Assembly (NCBI GenBank): GCA_027068975.1
Contig: JALXFN010000073.1
Coordinates: 1-57,039 of the forward strand
DNA from: Campylobacteraceae bacterium
GTDB lineage: Bacteria; Campylobacterota; Campylobacteria; Campylobacterales; Sulfurovaceae
Reading direction: 5' to 3'
Length of the DNA stretch: 57,039 bases
A model generated the notes under the pieces. It made no database searches. It saw only the letters and a program-made list of their open reading frames with translations, and was not told the origin of the DNA. The position numbers were made by a program, and so were the translations under genes. Shown one piece after another: positions 17,507 to 25,565 of this stretch. The stretch's first letter is position 1; every line of letters begins with the position of its first letter.

Positions 17507-19018
17507 TTACCACGGTTTCTGCTCCCGTATGTACCCCTCATTTATCAAATCATACGCCTTTGAACTCATCTCTCTTTTAGACGTTGAAGCCTCTGTTGAC
17601 TTCACTACTTTGACCGTAGAGTTTTTGTTTTTTTTAGAACCACCTCCCCCTGAGCTTCCTGATTTTTCCTCTTTGCTAGAGCTTGGTTTCTCTTCTTCAG
17701 TCTCTTCTAGCTCTGTCGTATTGTTAGAGGCTTGGGCAGAGTTAGGGTTGGTAAAGCCTACTTTTGAGCTGTCTCTGTTTTTAAAAAATATCACCAGTTC
17801 TAAGTTATGCAATGTGTCGTTATCTTCTCCCAACTGTAGGGCTTTAACGTAGTAGTTTTTTGCTTTTTCATAGTATGCCATTTTAGCTTCGCAGTTTCCT
17901 AAAGCGTAGAGAAGTTGCTGTTTTATTTTAGGGTTGGTACTTTTTAGAGTCTTGAAAACGCTTTTTGCTTTTTTATACTTTTTGAGTTTATAGTAGGTGT
18001 TTCCTAAAGCCAGTTGAGACTCTAAAGTTTTAGGTTCTATGGAACGAAGCTCCTCTAAGGTAGCGTTATACTCTTCGTTTTCGTAATGCTCATACGCAGA
18101 ATGCAAGTCACCTGCGTGAAGAGGTATGTTCAGCAGAGCCAACAACGCTAGAACCTTTAAAGAAAATCGTGTAGCCGATAAAAAGAGAAAAAGCAAAGCT
18201 AAAAATGCAGGAACAAAAAAGAGTTCAAAGTAGCTACGGCTCTCTCGTGTTACACCATCATCTAAACTTTTTTGCTCCTCTATCCAGTTTTGTATCTTGC
18301 TAACCGTTGACTCTACACCCTCAAAAGGCACTACTTTTCCCAAAACCCCCACAGAACTGTTGAACTTAGAGACCACTATATGCCCTGCTTTGTCTTTTAA
18401 TACTTCTCCATTTTTATCGCTAATGGTTGAGCCACTCTGTGTTGCCATAGCGACCACTAAAACCTCAATGTTTGACTCTTTGGCAAACTCTACCAGCTCT
18501 TCATCTACAGGCTCATCACCCCCATCAGAAAAGAGCAATAGCATCTTCTCTTTGTCAGGAAACTCTGCCACCTTTTCCAAAAGCTTTTTTAGGTCAGTTC
18601 CTTTGGTTAAAAGATACTCACTTCTCATCGCATCAAGTGCTACGCCTACCAACTTATGGTCAGTCGTCGAAGGAGAGAGAAGCAGAGGATTAATGGTAAA
18701 ACCTATAAGTGATATTTGGTCATACAAGTTCGCTTCTAAAAATGCTTTTATGGTCGCCCTACTTGCCTTAGCACGTGAGGGTTGAATGTCCTTAGCATTC
18801 ATAGAGACCGACAAATCAAGAGCTACTATGATGGAGTGAGCAGGTAGCGTCTCTTTGCTTTTGTGCTGAACCAATACAGGTCTAGCCATGGCAAGAACCA
18901 GAAAAAACAACGCAATCCAACGCAGATACTGTTGCAGACTCTCTCTCTTTTTTCCACGAAAAAGGTAAACAGCTAAAGGGAGTAAAATCCATAAAAAGTA
19001 GGCATTTACAAAACTCAT
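17507..19018 (-). CDS. batB: BatB-BatC fusion: VWA domain plus TPR repeats
   Basis: 503 residues. Two TM segments flank a von Willebrand A domain whose MIDAS motif is DLSVSM (DxSxS, about 68-72); a second TM lies near 265-285. After it come tetratricopeptide repeats (LALGNTYYKLKKYKKAK, LLYALGNCEAKMAYYEKAK), as in BatC, then a Ser/Lys/Gly-rich low-complexity tail. VWA and TPR proteins are separate genes in classic Bat operons, so this is a fusion. The ATG overlaps the BatA stop as ATGA. The C-terminal tail ends convergently near the TlpA-like gene. Confidence 0.9.
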   Translation of the reverse strand: MSFVNAYFLWILLPLAVYLFRGKKRESLQQYLRWIALFFLVLAMARPVLVQHKSKETLPAHSIIVALDLSVSMNAKDIQPSRAKASRATIKAFLEANLYDQISLIGFTINPLLLSPSTTDHKLVGVALDAMRSEYLLTKGTDLKKLLEKVAEFPDKEKMLLLFSDGGDEPVDEELVEFAKESNIEVLVVAMATQSGSTISDKNGEVLKDKAGHIVVSKFNSSVGVLGKVVPFEGVESTVSKIQNWIEEQKSLDDGVTRESRSYFELFFVPAFLALLFLFLSATRFSLKVLALLALLNIPLHAGDLHSAYEHYENEEYNATLEELRSIEPKTLESQLALGNTYYKLKKYKKAKSVFKTLKSTNPKIKQQLLYALGNCEAKMAYYEKAKNYYVKALQLGEDNDTLHNLELVIFFKNRDSSKVGFTNPNSAQASNNTTELEETEEEKPSSSKEEKSGSSGGGGSKKNKNSTVKVVKSTEASTSKREMSSKAYDLINEGYIREQKPW

Positions 19019-19926
19019 TCTCTCTCCTCATATCGCCATATAAGAAAAAACAACCCAAGCATGGCTAAAAAAAGTGGGTAGCTAAAGTACTCCTCTTTAT
19101 TTAAGTACTGCGCAGAAGCAATCTTACTTGGTTCTAGCTCTTCTATCTCTTGGTAGACATCTTTAAGTTCATCAGCAGTCGAAGCAAAAAAGCTCTTAGC
19201 CCCTGACTTTTTAGCAATGGTAGAGAGCAACTCCTCATCATAGTCGCCCTTTTTTCCGATGCCTATGGTATAGACCTTTACCCCTCGTTGTTTTGCCAAG
19301 GTAACGGCTTGGTGTGGTGAGCTTTTTCCTGCATTGTGCTGACCATCGGTTAAGAGTATCAACACCTTTGACTTCGCCTCCCCTGCTTCTAAGGTCTGTA
19401 ACCCTTGCATAAGAGCATCCCCTATGGCTGTGCTTGTTCCTGCTATGCCGACATCGCTCATAAGGTCAAACATTTCACTCAAGCCTTTTAGGTCGTAAGT
19501 CAAAGGAGAAGCCGAAAAAGCATAGCTTCCAAAGACCACCAACCCTATGTTGTCGTCATATCTGTTTTTTATAAACGCCTTAGCAAGACTCACTGAGATG
19601 TCATATTTGTTTTGATTTTTATCTTTTTTATTAAACCCACGCTCTGCCATAGACCCACTGGTGTCCAACACCAACACCAAGTCACGCCCCTTTTTCTCCG
19701 AAGCCAAAGAGGAGCTGTAAGAAAATGGAGAAGCCAAAGCCAAAACCAAAAGCGTGTAAATAAGCATGGTCAAAAGCAGTAAACTGTTCCAAGAAAAGCT
19801 CTGTTTAGGCAACCACTCGGGCTTAGAGAAGTAGAGTGTTTTAGCCTTTATTTTACAAAGTACAAAACAGGGTAGAAGTAACAGTAGTACTAGTGCTTGT
19901 GGGTATAAAAATGAAAATTGGGTCAT
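19015..19926 (-). CDS. batA: BatA-like VWA membrane protein
   Basis: 303 residues: N-terminal TM segments (about 9-25 and 48-68), a VWA domain with a full MIDAS (DTSGSM near 88-93, Thr and Asp further on at LLTDGQHN) and a C-terminal TM (about 281-298). Typical BatA. It is the first gene of the BatA - BatB/C pair. There is no recognisable ribosome site: the ATG lies 8 bases after a perfect TATAAT on the minus strand, so the transcript may begin at or next to the start codon. Confidence 0.92.
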   Translation of the reverse strand: MTQFSFLYPQALVLLLLLPCFVLCKIKAKTLYFSKPEWLPKQSFSWNSLLLLTMLIYTLLVLALASPFSYSSSLASEKKGRDLVLVLDTSGSMAERGFNKKDKNQNKYDISVSLAKAFIKNRYDDNIGLVVFGSYAFSASPLTYDLKGLSEMFDLMSDVGIAGTSTAIGDALMQGLQTLEAGEAKSKVLILLTDGQHNAGKSSPHQAVTLAKQRGVKVYTIGIGKKGDYDEELLSTIAKKSGAKSFFASTADELKDVYQEIEELEPSKIASAQYLNKEEYFSYPLFLAMLGLFFLIWRYEERE

Positions 19927-19934
19927 GATGAAAG

Positions 19935-19940
19935 ATTATA
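19935..19940 (-). promoter_or_regulatory. -10 box 8 bases from the batA start
   Basis: TATAAT on the minus strand ends 8 bases before the batA ATG and no ribosome site lies between. A transcript starting at normal distance would be leaderless or have 1-2 leader bases. Confidence 0.4.
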
Positions 19941-20026
19941 CTCTATTATGGGTAAAGGTTGGTTTTTGAAAATATAGCATAAAATCATGTTTTCGTTTTG
20001 ATGAGCTTTCATTTTATTATAGTGAA

Positions 20027-20051
20027 GGTGCATTGGAAAATGGCACCCTTG
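20027..20051 (-). repeat. Single REP-like hairpin (family A)
   Basis: On the minus strand CAAG then GGTGCC-ATT-TTCC-AAT-GCACC. It matches the element at 47087-47111 except that a G-C stem pair has become A-T and the GTAG foot has become CAAG. Loop TTCC and the bulged C are identical. Lies between batA and the flavin oxidoreductase. Confidence 0.7.
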
Positions 20052-20092
20052 ATTTTAAATTGCTAACAAAATTTTTTCTGCTAAAAAAAATC

Positions 20093-21046
20093 TTACATCT
20101 TCCCCAAAATATGAGTAACAATCCTATACCCATGATTTAAGGCGATAGCGATACTCCCACCACTTGCAAAAGCTATATCTCCAGCTACATAGAGTCCTTT
20201 GGTTTCACTCTCGTAGTTTTCGTCAAAAATTGGTTCACCCTTTTCATCAAGAGTAAATCCACAAGCCTTTAAAAAGTCTTTTGGTGTCGTCCCACCAATG
20301 GCAAAGACAGCTCTATCATAAAGTTCATGTGTTCCATCATTATAATTAACACGTAATTTACCGTGTTCACTCTCGACTCCCTCTATGTCTATGCCCAGTT
20401 TTAAAGCGACTTTTCCATCTTTGGCATACTTGGCTATCATCTCTTGGTTGGTTGGGTTTGGTCGCCCCAAAGTGTCTCTTCGGTAGGTTAAAGTTACTTC
20501 ATTGCTCTCGCTCAAGTCACAAGCGTACTCTACGGCAGAGTCACCACCCCCTACTACCAAAACCTTTTCATCGTTTCCACATTTGTCTAAGTTATATCCA
20601 ACTTTAGAACGTAAAGATGCAGGAATTTTATAGCTTGGTTTGTTTGGTTTACCCATACGCCCTATGGCAACGATGATGTTTTTAGCCTGAAAGTTTCCAT
20701 CGCTGGTCTCAACGGTAAAAACATCATCTACTTTAGTCACCTTTTGAACTTCACAATTAAACTTACTGTCTATGAGTTCATCGTCTAAGAGTTTATCAAA
20801 ATAGTCCAGCGTACTCTCTTTTGTACCATCTACAAAGTCAACATTTCCTTCAAGCTCTACAGCCTGACCTTGCCAATCTTTGTCAACACGTTTTTTGTCT
20901 TTGTAAAACTTACGAATGGTATGAGAGTGATTATCTGTTTTTTCTATGAGCAACACTTTCGCAAGTCCTAACTCTTTTGCCTCAACCACAGCACCAATGC
21001 CCCCTGGTCCCCCACCAATAATGACCAAATCATAAATATTACTCAT
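20093..21046 (-). CDS. FAD/NAD(P)-dependent oxidoreductase, YpdA/thioredoxin-reductase-like
   Basis: 317 residues with two Rossmann dinucleotide sites: FAD site GGGPGGIG (11-18) and NAD(P) site VVGGGDSAVEYA near 163-174, plus a terminal FAD motif GLYVAGDIA. The CxxC pair of true thioredoxin reductase is missing, so it belongs with YpdA-like or ferredoxin/flavodoxin-NADP reductase-like enzymes; an Arg pair in YRRDTLGRP fits NADPH preference. Its electron acceptor is unknown. AAGGGGA lies just upstream of the ATG. It stands alone. Confidence 0.85.
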   Translation of the reverse strand: MSNIYDLVIIGGGPGGIGAVVEAKELGLAKVLLIEKTDNHSHTIRKFYKDKKRVDKDWQGQAVELEGNVDFVDGTKESTLDYFDKLLDDELIDSKFNCEVQKVTKVDDVFTVETSDGNFQAKNIIVAIGRMGKPNKPSYKIPASLRSKVGYNLDKCGNDEKVLVVGGGDSAVEYACDLSESNEVTLTYRRDTLGRPNPTNQEMIAKYAKDGKVALKLGIDIEGVESEHGKLRVNYNDGTHELYDRAVFAIGGTTPKDFLKACGFTLDEKGEPIFDENYESETKGLYVAGDIAFASGGSIAIALNHGYRIVTHILGKM

Positions 21047-21175
21047 AATTTCCCCTTTTTTATTTTAGTTATAATTTTAAATTGTATCGGTTTCCTTCTT
21101 TTATTAAATACATTATTACTCATTAAATGGAAGAAAAATAAAATATGTTTCTTAACACTCATTTAACACTACAAA

Positions 21176-21183
21176 GCTATAAT
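21176..21183 (+). promoter_or_regulatory. Probable -10 box for the double-NosL gene
   Basis: GCTATAAT ends 30 bases upstream of the ATG, leaving room for a short leader with an AAGGA ribosome site (21201-21207 region). -35 not obvious. Confidence 0.45.
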
Positions 21184-21213
21184 TGACTATGATTTCAAAT
21201 ATAAGGATTCTTA

Positions 21214-22359
21214 ATGTTTAGTAAAAAAATAGTTTTAGCCTTTATGCTTCTAGTTGGATTATATTCTGCCTCTTACGCAGAGAATACATTTAGCAAAATG
21301 GCTTCGGGTAAACCAACACTTATCCAAGAGGGGCAAAAGAAAAAGTGGTGTTCTGTTTGTGGAATGAACCTTAAAATGTTTTACAAAACATCACACACAG
21401 TAAAACTAAAAGATGGTAAAAAGCGACAATACTGCTCTATGCGTTGTTTAGCTGTTGACAGTCATGAACATAACATCTCTTTAGATGCTGTTCAAGTGGT
21501 AGACGTAAACTCTGAAAAACTTATAAATGCCAACAAAGCCTTTTATGTTCTAAACTCTAAAATAAAAGGAACCATGAGCAAGGTTTCTAAACTTGCTTTT
21601 GCTAGTGAAGATGAAGCTAATGCCTTTGCAAAAGAGTATGGTGGTGAAGTTACTGATTTTAAAACTGCCTTTGCAAAAGCCAATACCTCTTTAGAAAAAG
21701 ATATTGCCATGGTTCAGATGAAAAAAGAGAAAAAAATGTACCCTATGGGGAAAAAGATTTTTGAGAAGAAGTGTCAAGAGAGCATTGACCCAATGGCATA
21801 CAAAGAGATTAATCAACTAAAATCAGCCATAGCTTCTGATGATAAACTCTGTAAACCACTAAAAGAGAAACAACTTCAAGCTGTGGCACTCTACCTTTGG
21901 GATATAAAACGTGTAGATAAGTCAAAAGAAGATATTGGCAACATAGAAATAGGAAAAGATGAAAAATGCCCAGTATGTGGCATGTTTACTCACATGTTCC
22001 CTAAATGGGCTGCACAAATTTTTTACAAAAATGGAAATATTGAACAGCATCAATCATTTGATGGAGTGAAAGACCTTATGAAGTTCTACTTCAATGCAAC
22101 GGCATGGGGTAGTTATGAGTATTTTAAAAAAGAGAACATTACAAAGATTTTAGTAAATGATTACTACAATCAAAAAGCCATTGATGGACAAAAAGCCTTT
22201 TATGTAGTAGGGTCTGATGTATCAGGACCAATGGGAAATGAGCTAATACCATTTGAAAAAGAGGCTGATGCTAAAACGTTTTTACATGACCATCATGGTA
22301 AATCTATAGTTACTTTTGATAAAATAACAAAAGACGAAGTGTCTAAGTTAGACAAATAA
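21214..22359 (+). CDS. Double-NosL-domain exported protein with cytochrome-like linker
   Basis: 381 residues with signal peptide (1-22). Domain 1 (about 35-150) and domain 2 (about 245-375) each look like NosL: CSVCGM at 46-51 with a second Cys pair CSMRC at 74-78, and CPVCGM at 252-257; both end in an AFYVxxSxxxGxM motif. NosL proteins bind Cu(I) and help mature nitrous oxide reductase. Between them, residues 178-235 (MGKKIFEKKC... then LQAVALYLWDIKR) resemble a class I cytochrome c domain but lack CxxCH: only Cys187 remains. Domain 1 keeps the extra Cys pair that domain 2 lacks. Heads a metal-handling cluster. Confidence 0.85.
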   Translation: MFSKKIVLAFMLLVGLYSASYAENTFSKMASGKPTLIQEGQKKKWCSVCGMNLKMFYKTSHTVKLKDGKKRQYCSMRCLAVDSHEHNISLDAVQVVDVNSEKLINANKAFYVLNSKIKGTMSKVSKLAFASEDEANAFAKEYGGEVTDFKTAFAKANTSLEKDIAMVQMKKEKKMYPMGKKIFEKKCQESIDPMAYKEINQLKSAIASDDKLCKPLKEKQLQAVALYLWDIKRVDKSKEDIGNIEIGKDEKCPVCGMFTHMFPKWAAQIFYKNGNIEQHQSFDGVKDLMKFYFNATAWGSYEYFKKENITKILVNDYYNQKAIDGQKAFYVVGSDVSGPMGNELIPFEKEADAKTFLHDHHGKSIVTFDKITKDEVSKLDK

Positions 22360-22362
22360 ACC

Positions 22363-22470
22363 GTAGGTGTGACCATGTCACACGTCAAATTTTAATCGGC
22401 ATCAATGATTAGGTGAAATAAACATAACCTATTGAACTGAGATTTGACGTTTGGCATGGCACAAACCTAC
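22363..22470. repeat. Paired REP elements (BIME), family B
   Basis: Left unit: GTAG (22363-22366) then GTGTGAC-CAT-GTCACAC, a perfect 7-bp hairpin. Right unit, inverted: GTAG (22470-22467) then GTTTG-T-GC-CAT-GCCAAAC, the same hairpin with a bulged T and the same CAT loop. Both are followed inward by GTCAAAT. About 65 bases separate the hairpins. The pair starts 3 bases after the double-NosL stop codon. Confidence 0.8.
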
Positions 22471-22500
22471 GAGTAAATAAATCAAAAAAAAGAAGATAAA

Positions 22501-22812
22501 ATGCATAAAAAAAGTTACATTCTCTTCTACCTACTCATTGGACTAACTGCCTTATTAATAATGCAACTTCTTTATATACAAAGTACAAAATCTATAAGTA
22601 AAACCCAAAAAGAGAAAAAAGAACAGTTTATTCAAATAGCTGGTCTTCCTGACCTTGCCATAGTAACTGAAACCACAGCCATTCGCCACAGAAGTCTGGC
22701 TGACCTTTTTTCTATTTACAGAGATGACCCAGACCTTAGAGAGTATTTCCCTTCTACTTTTACCTACTCTCACTCACACATTATCAACAAGGAATCAACC
22801 ATTGAGCCGTAA
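22501..22812 (+). CDS. Small membrane-anchored protein upstream of FtsX-type permease
   Basis: 103 residues: one N-terminal TM (about 7-27), then a Lys/Glu linker and a conserved-looking periplasmic segment (AGLPDLAIVTETTAIRH, then LADLFSIYRDDPDLREYFPS). I do not recognise the family. Its stop overlaps the permease start region: the permease begins at a TTG 8 bases inside its end, so the two are translationally coupled and probably act together. Confidence 0.75.
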   Translation: MHKKSYILFYLLIGLTALLIMQLLYIQSTKSISKTQKEKKEQFIQIAGLPDLAIVTETTAIRHRSLADLFSIYRDDPDLREYFPSTFTYSHSHIINKESTIEP

Positions 22813-23989
22813 AATAAACCTCTATCTTGTCGAATATGCCATTAATGCTCTCTTTCGAAACAGGAGTAAAAATATTTTTATCATGGTGGTTTTTACCCTC
22901 TTAACTGCCCTACTTAGCTCCATCTTTTTTATAACAGGCTCCATTAAACATGAACTACAAAGTACGGTAGATGCTCTGCCTCAAATAGTTGTACAGAAAA
23001 TCAAAGCAGGACGACACTATGATATAGATACCTCTGTTGCCGATGAGATACTAAACATAACAGGAGTGAGTGAAGCTCTCCCTAGAGTATGGGGTTACTA
23101 CTACTTTGAAAATGCTGGTGTAAACTTCTCGGTTATGGGCATAGAGCAGTATGCACAGCAATACAAGAAGAGTTTTGATACCGTGGTTAACAAGTTTGAT
23201 TTTGATGAACTTGACAGCAATAAGCAGATGGTTGTAGGAGAGGGAGTAAAAAAAGTAATGGAGAAAAACTACTACAACAAATACTTCAACTTCATAAAGC
23301 CTGATGGTACATTTAAACAGATAAGCATAGCAGGTACGTTTAAAGGTGATACTAAACTAGAGTCAAACGATATGATACTTATGTCAACACAAAATGTAAG
23401 AGAGATTTTTGACATAGCCCAAGATAAAGCCACTGACATAGTAGTAAAAGTCCCAAATCCTGAAGAGGTTACAACCATTGCCTCTAAAATAAAACTCCTC
23501 TACCCTGATAGCAGGGTCATCACTTCAAACGATTTACAAGTGAGTTACCAAAATATTTTTGACTACAAATCAGGTGTTTTTTTAGCCCTTTTTATAGTAG
23601 CTCTCTTTACATTTTTTATGATTATTTACGACAAAGCATCAGGACTAAGCTCAGAAGAGAAACGTGAAATAGGCATACTAAAAGCCATAGGTTGGAGGGT
23701 TGACGATGTTCTAAAAGAGAAGTTTTATGAGTCATTTATCATCTCATTTTTAGCTTTTTTAGTAGGCACACTTTTAGCTTTTGCTTTTGTCTACCTTTTT
23801 CAAGCTCCACTACTACGTGAAATTTTTGTAGGGTATTCTCAACTAAAAACATCATTTGAGTTGCCATTTGTTTTTGACATTCAAACGCTATTTTTAGTCT
23901 TCTTTTTATCGGTTCCTATCTATATAGCGGCAACCATTATACCATCATGGAGAGCTGCAACTTTAGAGGTAGATGAGGTTATTCGCTAA
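22802..23989 (+). CDS. FtsX/MacB-type ABC transporter permease
   Basis: 395 residues: one N-terminal TM (about 22-45), a ~200-residue periplasmic domain, then three TMs clustered in the last 150 residues, the FtsX/MacB/LolC topology. The cytoplasmic coupling segment (EKREIGILKAIGWR) is typical. The start is a TTG at 22802 with AAGGA 8 bases upstream; longer frames have no ribosome site and would overlap the upstream gene further. The likely ATPase partner is at 25566, separated by three minus-strand genes. Substrate unknown; NosL proteins at both ends suggest copper or a cofactor of a copper enzyme. Confidence 0.88.
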   Translation: MSRKINLYLVEYAINALFRNRSKNIFIMVVFTLLTALLSSIFFITGSIKHELQSTVDALPQIVVQKIKAGRHYDIDTSVADEILNITGVSEALPRVWGYYYFENAGVNFSVMGIEQYAQQYKKSFDTVVNKFDFDELDSNKQMVVGEGVKKVMEKNYYNKYFNFIKPDGTFKQISIAGTFKGDTKLESNDMILMSTQNVREIFDIAQDKATDIVVKVPNPEEVTTIASKIKLLYPDSRVITSNDLQVSYQNIFDYKSGVFLALFIVALFTFFMIIYDKASGLSSEEKREIGILKAIGWRVDDVLKEKFYESFIISFLAFLVGTLLAFAFVYLFQAPLLREIFVGYSQLKTSFELPFVFDIQTLFLVFFLSVPIYIAATIIPSWRAATLEVDEVIR

Positions 23990-24407
23990 CATTTTTTTCT
24001 TTTTCAAGCTTCTCTCTATCTGCTCCTAAGAGAGGAGTTTCCTTTTGATGTCTACCATCATCTCCTAGTATTTCATTAAGTAGTTCTTCTTGTTTATTTA
24101 TAACTTCTGCATAACTCTCCTCATCAAGAACCTCTTCCGTTGAATTATCTTCTTCTGCAACCACTTCTTCTGGCTCTTCTTCTTGTAAAGCTTTCTCTTC
24201 AGGAACTTCTTCTGTTGATGCTTTTTCTATCACCTTTACAGAAGTTTCCTCTTTTGGCAATGAATTAATAGCCATACTCTTCTCTACTTTTTTAAAACTG
24301 TTTAAATATTTTTTCTCCTCTTGAGCTACTTTTTCTACTAAGAAACTACTATAATAGGCTATCAACCCTATTAATAATAGTATTATAGAGACTACTATTT
24401 TATTCAT
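23979..24407 (-). CDS. Acidic membrane-anchored protein, paralogue 1
   Basis: 142 residues: one N-terminal TM (about 3-20) then a highly Glu-rich, probably disordered or coiled tail. A conserved block near the end (KQEELLNEILGDD, then EKLEKEKNVSE) is also in the next gene, so these are tandem paralogues. No enzyme motif. The 3' end overlaps the convergent permease gene by 11 bases. Function unknown. Confidence 0.75.
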   Translation of the reverse strand: MNKIVVSIILLLIGLIAYYSSFLVEKVAQEEKKYLNSFKKVEKSMAINSLPKEETSVKVIEKASTEEVPEEKALQEEEPEEVVAEEDNSTEEVLDEESYAEVINKQEELLNEILGDDGRHQKETPLLGADREKLEKEKNVSE

Positions 24408-24447
24408 CTTATTCCTTATACGTTATTTTTTATTATTGATGTTATTT

Positions 24448-25050
24448 TTATTCACTAATGTTATCTTCATTTATCGCTGCTTGAGTCATCGCCTCTTCTT
24501 CTCTTATAATCTTCTCTTCCTCTGTCTCGGTCTCTAACGGAGGTAATAAATCTTGCTCTACTTTCATCTCATCTTTTTTGGTTGAAGAGAAAGACTTTAT
24601 ATGTTTATTTTTTTCAAATTCCTCTTTATCGATTTTTTCAAGACCATGTTCATCTTCGATTACTTCGTCCATTAAAGCCTCTTGCTCTTCTACTATTTTA
24701 TCTATATCTTCAGGAACATTACCATCTTGACTATCTTCATTTTCAATAATATCGTCTTCCCCCTCAGGAGCTTGGTCCTCTTCGGAAAGTTCTTCTTCCT
24801 CTGCAACATTTTCCATCTCTTCAGAAGGAATCTCCTCTACAATAGAGGATTTAACAGCGATATCTGCTTCTATTCTCTCCTCATTAGGCTCTTCTACTAC
24901 TTCAGTCTGTACACTTTTGATTTTTTGTACTACCACCTCATTATCCTGCTCCATTGATACTTCGGTACTTTTTTGTGTGCCATAACTGTAACCAAAATAT
25001 GCCATAGCCCCTAAAAGTAATAGTCCAAAAATCATTACTACTGTTTTCAT
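24448..25050 (-). CDS. Acidic membrane-anchored protein, paralogue 2
   Basis: 200 residues: one N-terminal TM (about 4-22) and a long Glu/Asp-rich tail with repeated EE and ED runs. It shares the block EQEALMDEVIEDE ... EEFEKNK with its downstream neighbour and ends in the same N-I/V-S-E tail, supporting duplication. The acidic extracytoplasmic tail could bind cations, but nothing shows this directly. Located inside the metal-handling cluster on the opposite strand. Confidence 0.75.
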   Translation of the reverse strand: MKTVVMIFGLLLLGAMAYFGYSYGTQKSTEVSMEQDNEVVVQKIKSVQTEVVEEPNEERIEADIAVKSSIVEEIPSEEMENVAEEEELSEEDQAPEGEDDIIENEDSQDGNVPEDIDKIVEEQEALMDEVIEDEHGLEKIDKEEFEKNKHIKSFSSTKKDEMKVEQDLLPPLETETEEEKIIREEEAMTQAAINEDNISE

Positions 25051-25120
25051 TTTATTCCTTTTTAAATTAAAAGATATAACATTATATATTATTATTTTTT
25101 GTTCTTAATTAATTATTTGA

Positions 25121-25531
25121 CTAATTTATTATTTTTATACTTCCACTCTCATAAAACCATTTTCCATTTACCTTTAAAAATCGGCTCTTTTCCTCCATAT
25201 CACCAGAAGATAATTTTGCTTTAAAGGTTACAAATGCCTCCTCTTCTCCATCTATAAACTCTACTATCTCTAAGCCTAAAAACTCTGTCTCTTTAGAAAA
25301 AAGTTCTATACTTGATTTCCAAGCTTTTGTATCTTCGCTATAGTCAGGGTTATTGGGGTGAGTAGTTTTTATGATATAAGAGGCATCACCCACAGCATAT
25401 GCCACATAACGTGACTTCATAAGTTCTAAAGCCGTTTTGGGTAAAGCACCTTTATGGTAGATGGCACAACATTTTTTATATTTTACACGGCTACCACAAG
25501 GACATGGAGTGTTTGGAGTTGTTTTTTTCAT
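25121..25531 (-). CDS. YchJ-family SEC-C protein
   Basis: 136 residues. The N-terminal SEC-C zinc motif is CPCGSRVKYKKCC at about 10-22, and the body is the NTF2-like YchJ/UPF0225 domain (ALELMKSRYVAYAVGD, THP). Function unknown; zinc binding is expected from the motif. A TATAAT box ends only 5 bases before the ATG on the minus strand and no ribosome site is present, so the mRNA may be leaderless. Divergent from the ABC ATPase gene, with only 34 bases between the two starts. Confidence 0.88.
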   Translation of the reverse strand: MKKTTPNTPCPCGSRVKYKKCCAIYHKGALPKTALELMKSRYVAYAVGDASYIIKTTHPNNPDYSEDTKAWKSSIELFSKETEFLGLEIVEFIDGEEEAFVTFKAKLSSGDMEEKSRFLKVNGKWFYESGSIKIIN

Positions 25532-25536
25532 GGGAA

Positions 25537-25542
25537 ATTATA
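25537..25542 (-). promoter_or_regulatory. -10 box 5 bases from the YchJ start
   Basis: Minus-strand TATAAT, then TTCCC, then ATG. No ribosome site fits in 5 bases. Back-to-back with the box at 25555. Confidence 0.5.
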
Positions 25543-25554
25543 CCTCTATTTGGA

Positions 25555-25560
25555 TATAAT
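25555..25560 (+). promoter_or_regulatory. -10 box 5 bases from the ABC ATPase start
   Basis: TATAAT, then TAAAC, then ATG at 25566. No ribosome site. Mirrors the box at 25537-25542; any -35 element for each promoter would lie inside or beyond the other gene's start. Confidence 0.5.
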
Positions 25561-25565
25561 TAAAC

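Noticed and set aside
17529-17852. 107-codon plus-strand frame opposite the BatB/C gene
   Set aside because: Complement of Ser/Glu-rich low-complexity tail; the minus-strand VWA/TPR protein is clearly the real gene.
20093-21046. Thioredoxin reductase (TrxB) for the flavin oxidoreductase
   Set aside because: No CxxC redox pair between the FAD and NAD(P) parts, so a YpdA/ferredoxin-reductase-like enzyme fits better.
24682-24957. 91-codon plus-strand frame opposite the acidic membrane protein
   Set aside because: It is the complement of GAA/GAG-rich codons, giving Phe/Ile/Leu-rich translation; no ribosome site.
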